Assembly (NCBI RefSeq): GCF_003287875.1
Contig: NZ_QMKK01000036.1
Span: 1-39,944 of the forward strand
DNA length: 39,944 bases
Source: Martinezella tropici
GTDB lineage: Bacteria; Pseudomonadota; Alphaproteobacteria; Rhizobiales; Rhizobiaceae
Reading direction: 5' to 3'
The notes below the pieces were generated by a model. That model was given only the letters and a program-made list of their open reading frames with translations. It was not told the DNA's origin and ran no database searches. Of the stretch, positions 36,907-39,944 are shown in pieces. Within the stretch, counting starts at the first letter, position 1, and the number at the start of each line of letters is the position of its first letter. A program made the translations under genes and the position numbers.

Positions 36907-38196
36907 TCAGGCCGTCCACTGAGCGATATCGTCGCGCTCGCCGATCAGGGCAAGACCGTGGGCGATCGATAGCAGTTCGCCACCCGTTTCGATACGCTCC
37001 TGGCCGAAGCGTTCCGTGAAGATGCGCCGAACTGCCGGCACGAAAGAGGTGCCGCCGGTCAGAAACACCTTGTCGATCGAATCGGGCAACGTCTTCGTGG
37101 TCGTCAGAACGTCGTCCAGCGCACTCTCGATGCGGGCGAGGTCGTCGGCGATCCAGCTCTCGAAATCGGCCCGGCGAACATGCTTGCGGCCGGCCTTGCC
37201 GAGCGGTGGAAAGTTGAATTCGGCTTCTTCCTCGCGCGAAAGCGCCATCTTCGTCGCCGATACGGCCTGATAGAGCGGATAGCCCTCATCATGGTCGACG
37301 AGCTCGATGAAGGTTTCCAGCTTTTCCGGTTCCAGGCTGCTGCGTACGAGTGTCTTCAGATCGGCATATTCGCGCGAGGTCTTGAAGATCGAAAGCTGGT
37401 TCCAGCGCCCGAAATTGGCGTAATAGGAGGTCGGTACTTCCAGCAGCTTGTCGAAGCTCTTGAAGAAGCTGCCCTTGCCGATCGCAGGCGAGACGATGTT
37501 GTCGATCATCCTGAAATCGAAATGATCGCCGGCGATACCGACGCCCGAGTGGCCGATGGGGGTGGCCGTCAGCTTTCCGGCATGCGTTTCGAAGCGGATG
37601 ATCGAATAGTCGGTCGTACCACCGCCGAAGTCGGCAACCAGCACGGTCGCATCTTTCTTCAGATGCTGGGCGAAGTAGAAGGCCGCCGCTACCGGCTCAT
37701 AGACATAATGGATTTCGGGAAAGCCGAACCGTGCAAGAGCGGCGTTGTAGCGCTCCGTCGCAAGGGCCGGGTTTGGATTGGCGCCGGCAAAGTGCACCGG
37801 CCGACCGGTGACGATGCGCGAAACATTTTCGGGCCATCCCTCTCCCGCGTAGGCGCGCAGGCGGCGCACGAAGATCTCCATCAGATCCTCGAAGCTGTGC
37901 CGCTTGGCGAAGATCAGCGTGCCCTGGAAGAGGGCGCTCGCCGCAAAGGTTTTGATCGACTGCAGGAAGCGACAGTCGCCGGGGTTGTCGATGAATTGCC
38001 GGATCGCCGCATGCCCGGCCTCGACCTTGAGCGCGGTCGCGCCCAATCCCGGATCTTTCATGAAGGAGAGCGCCGTGCGCATGCTGTCGGCCGTGCCGGC
38101 TGCACTATGGAAGGCGACCGACTGTGTCGCGGACCCATCGGCCATCGCTAGAACCGTGTTCGTCGTGCCGAAGTCGAAACCAAGCGCCCGAGCCAT
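36907..38196 (-). CDS. Hsp70 family protein, YegD-like
   Basis: A 429-residue ATPase-domain-only relative of DnaK (DnaK has about 640). Phosphate-1 motif GFDFGTTNT (residues 6-14), phosphate-2 motif VADFGGGTTDYS, and adenosine motif VFLTGGTSFVPAV are all present. The C-terminal substrate-binding domain of DnaK is absent, as in E. coli YegD. ATG 38196 has AAAGGAG at 8 nt; the frame extends 25 codons upstream without family features. Clients and role are unknown. It precedes the glycosylase gene in the same direction with a 54-bp gap, so the two may form an operon. Confidence 0.88.
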   Translation of the reverse strand: MARALGFDFGTTNTVLAMADGSATQSVAFHSAAGTADSMRTALSFMKDPGLGATALKVEAGHAAIRQFIDNPGDCRFLQSIKTFAASALFQGTLIFAKRHSFEDLMEIFVRRLRAYAGEGWPENVSRIVTGRPVHFAGANPNPALATERYNAALARFGFPEIHYVYEPVAAAFYFAQHLKKDATVLVADFGGGTTDYSIIRFETHAGKLTATPIGHSGVGIAGDHFDFRMIDNIVSPAIGKGSFFKSFDKLLEVPTSYYANFGRWNQLSIFKTSREYADLKTLVRSSLEPEKLETFIELVDHDEGYPLYQAVSATKMALSREEEAEFNFPPLGKAGRKHVRRADFESWIADDLARIESALDDVLTTTKTLPDSIDKVFLTGGTSFVPAVRRIFTERFGQERIETGGELLSIAHGLALIGERDDIAQWTA

Positions 38197-38253
38197 GCCC
38201 GCACTCCTTTCCGTCGAAATTGTCTGGATTGGGGCCGAGCCCCTGTGAGACGC

Positions 38254-38284
38254 TGACGCGCCCTGTCGCAAAGAGGGCGCGTCA
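38254..38284. repeat. Strong inverted repeat upstream of the Hsp70 gene
   Basis: TGACGCGCCCT (38254-38264) and AGGGCGCGTCA (38274-38284) form a perfect 11-bp stem with a 9-nt loop (GTCGCAAAG). It lies 58 bp before the Hsp70 start codon. With no T-run it is not a clear terminator; it could be a regulatory site or a member of a repeat family. Confidence 0.6.
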
Positions 38285-38396
38285 TGACATGGCTAAGCTT
38301 CAAGTTCAAGCCGGAAGGGTGCTTTTATTTTTACCCGCTATGGCATCCCCGGCAGTATTTCACCGGCGATGCGTTTCGCTTTGCTTGAAAAGGAAT

Positions 38397-38414
38397 GGGC
38401 GCCTTTCGGCGCCC
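38397..38414. terminator. Terminator-type hairpin directly abutting the right IS copy
   Basis: GGGCGCC (38397-38403), loop TTTC, GGCGCCC (38408-38414): a perfect 7-bp stem and 4-nt loop. One base (G, 38415) separates it from the IS end. On the minus strand it is followed by ATTCCTTTTC. On the plus strand the T-run that might once have followed is cut off by the IS. Confidence 0.7.
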
Positions 38415-38427
38415 GCAGACTGCTGAC

Positions 38428-38454
38428 AAACCCCGTCAAATTTTGGCGGGGTTT
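38428..38454 (-). terminator. Right-end hairpin of the right IS copy
   Basis: Mirror of 1491-1517: a GC-rich stem (CCCCG with CGGGG, extended by A-T pairs) after the transposase stop. Together with the hairpin at 38397-38414 it makes two stem-loops in a row at this junction. Confidence 0.55.
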
Positions 38455-38520
38455 TGTATTTCTGGTGTGTTTGTTTCCTGGGTTGCGGCATTGAAGGGAG
38501 ATCGGTCCTGCTCCTGTGAT

Positions 38521-39906
38521 TCATGCGAGGCTCGGTTTGGGTGTCTTTGTGAGCGCCATCGCGATCTTCTTGATGTTCTGGGCTGCGGCGGCCATCAGGC
38601 ACTGGCATCGGACTTTGATGAGACTTCGGAAGCGGGCGTAGCGATGGCCGTGCAGCTGCTTGGCATCGGCAAAGGAACGCTCGACCGTCTCCTTGCGTCT
38701 TTTGTAGATCGCCTTGCCCCAGGATGTGAGACGGTGACCGTCGGTGCGCTCGCGGGCATCGGCCCAAACGTGCCGGGTGATGGTGCGGATGGCCTTGCCG
38801 TTGGACGTGCACGACGCCAGAAGCGGGCAGGTGCCGCAGATGGCAGGATCGGATGTGTAATGCTTGTAGCCGTTGCGGTCGGTGGTGGCGTAGGTGAGAA
38901 GCTGGCCTTGCGGACAGCGATAGCCATCGGCTCGCTGATCGTAGACGAAGCTGTTCTTGCGCATCATGCCGGCTTTGGGCGGGGTCGGATTGCGATAGCC
39001 GGTGACACCGAGGATGGCGCGGTCCTCCAGGCCTTGGGCGATGCCTGAGGTGGCATAGCCGGCATCCAGCCCGACAGCCTTCACATCGAAGCCGAAGCGT
39101 TGGCACTGCCGGTCGAGCCTGCCGAGATAGACGATGCTGTCATGCACGTTGGCCGGCGTCACATGGGTATCGGTGATGATCGCATGTCGGCCGTCCACCG
39201 TGCGATGATCGAGATAGAAGAAGCCCTTCGGCTTGCCGTCACGCACCATGTAGCCGCTCTGGGGATCGGTGCGCGACACCTTGGTCTCCTTGATCTCGGC
39301 CTGGCGCTCCCCGTCCTTCAGCGGCTTCTGGCCATGCAGCTTGCGCTCCGCGTCGATCGCCCGGTCGAGGTCGGCCCAGTAGTCGGCACGCGATTTCTCG
39401 ATCATGGCCAGATCGTATTTGCCCTTGTTGGCATTGGCCTTCAGATGGGTACTGTCCGTATAGAGTACCGTGCCGTCCACCAGCCCGTGGGAAACCGCCT
39501 GTTCAACGATGTGGTCGAAGATATCCTGGGCCACCGACGTATCGTTGAAGCGTCGGCGGCGGTTCTGCGACAGGGTCGACGCATCGAACACGCCATCCGT
39601 CAGCTTCATCCTGAGAAACCAGCGATAGGCGACATTGACCTCGATCTCGCGCACCAGCTGCCGCTCGGAGCGAATGCCGTAGAGGTAGCCGATGAACAGC
39701 GCCTTGAACATCAGCGTCGGATCAAGCGGCGGGCGGCCATTGTCGGCGCAGTACAAGCCGGCAACGCGATCGTGGATGAACGAGAAGTCGATCACCGCGT
39801 CTATTCGGCGCAGAAGGTGATCCTTCGGCACAAGACTGTCGAGCGTCACCATCTCGAGAGCCGTCTGTTCGGGAGCAGGTTTCTTCAGCATGTCCCATTG
39901 AATCAA
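38521..39906 (-). CDS. IS1182-family transposase (right copy)
   Basis: Intact 461-residue DDE transposase, the same residue for residue as that of the left copy (Asp in LYTDSTHLKAN, Asp in VGLDAGYAT, Glu in KETVERSFADAK). Start TTG 39906, or ATG 39891 as the alternative. The identity with the left copy means recent duplication, gene conversion or assembly copying. Confidence 0.93.
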   Translation of the reverse strand: MIQWDMLKKPAPEQTALEMVTLDSLVPKDHLLRRIDAVIDFSFIHDRVAGLYCADNGRPPLDPTLMFKALFIGYLYGIRSERQLVREIEVNVAYRWFLRMKLTDGVFDASTLSQNRRRRFNDTSVAQDIFDHIVEQAVSHGLVDGTVLYTDSTHLKANANKGKYDLAMIEKSRADYWADLDRAIDAERKLHGQKPLKDGERQAEIKETKVSRTDPQSGYMVRDGKPKGFFYLDHRTVDGRHAIITDTHVTPANVHDSIVYLGRLDRQCQRFGFDVKAVGLDAGYATSGIAQGLEDRAILGVTGYRNPTPPKAGMMRKNSFVYDQRADGYRCPQGQLLTYATTDRNGYKHYTSDPAICGTCPLLASCTSNGKAIRTITRHVWADARERTDGHRLTSWGKAIYKRRKETVERSFADAKQLHGHRYARFRSLIKVRCQCLMAAAAQNIKKIAMALTKTPKPSLA

Positions 39907-39932
39907 AAACCTCCGGCTGACGCCAGAGGTTT
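39907..39932 (-). terminator. Left-end hairpin of the right IS copy
   Basis: Mirror of 13-38: 11-position stem with loop GTCA on the transposase strand, containing the GGAGG in front of the TTG start. Confidence 0.6.
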
Positions 39933-39944
39933 GTCAGCAGTCTG

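Larger units (their letters stand above)
38416..39944 (-). mobile_element. IS1182-family insertion sequence, right copy (inverted)
   Basis: Same 1,529-bp element as at 1-1529, in reverse. Its right end (the end after the transposase stop) is at 38416 and its left end is the last base of the window. Length, terminal repeats and coding sequence match the left copy; no difference was seen. The outer flank is outside the window, so no target duplication can be assessed. Confidence 0.95.

Overview
The window looks like a stretch of core chromosome from a member of the Rhizobiaceae (Rhizobium/Agrobacterium type). The GC-rich coding style, the gene order sufE ... feuN-feuP-feuQ ... cycHJKL-degP-two-component pair-glnE-pleC-pepN, and the typical rhizobial intergenic palindromes all point that way. 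From memory, the block from cycH to pleC has the same order as in Sinorhizobium meliloti. No tRNA, rRNA, CRISPR array, phage gene or defence system was seen.

Both edges are the same 1,529-bp insertion sequence (IS1182 family, perfect 17-bp terminal inverted repeats) in opposite orientations, at 1-1529 and 38416-39944. The window starts and ends exactly on the IS outer ends. What lies between is ordinary housekeeping DNA, so this is more likely two independent insertions (or a repeat-bounded assembly piece) than a composite transposon carrying cargo. On the inner side of each copy, exactly 1 nt separates the IS right end from a perfect 7-bp-stem, 4-nt-loop hairpin. This suggests the element chooses terminator-type hairpins in a fixed orientation.

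Region 1.5-9.7 kb: sufE and a DUF5330 gene (leftward), a DivJ-type histidine kinase overlapping a peptidoglycan-binding membrane protein gene, DUF1491 and DUF2336 genes (convergent), two small conserved-looking genes (one with a palindrome over its promoter), and a DUF1214/DUF1254 membrane protein pair. Region 9.9-13.6 kb: a class A penicillin-binding protein, YcgN and MmcQ/YjbR genes that overlap tail to tail, and a Dabb-domain protein.

Region 14.1-25.6 kb is about the envelope. FeuN (small exported modulator), FeuP and FeuQ form a two-component system known in S. meliloti to control cyclic glucan export. A surface-antigen lipoprotein, the cytochrome c maturation operon cycHJKL, the periplasmic protease DegP and a second OmpR-type two-component pair follow. 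Several kinds of intergenic repeat sit in the gaps, one of them between cycK and cycL.

Region 25.7-38.2 kb: glnE (nitrogen control by adenylylation of glutamine synthetase), pleC (cell-cycle kinase/phosphatase, counterpart of the DivJ-type kinase), pepN, an unrecognised protein with two HTH-like segments and a TTG start, a possible two-gene cassette of very small proteins with its own promoter and palindrome, a family-4-like uracil-DNA glycosylase lacking two of the four cluster cysteines, and a short YegD-like Hsp70.
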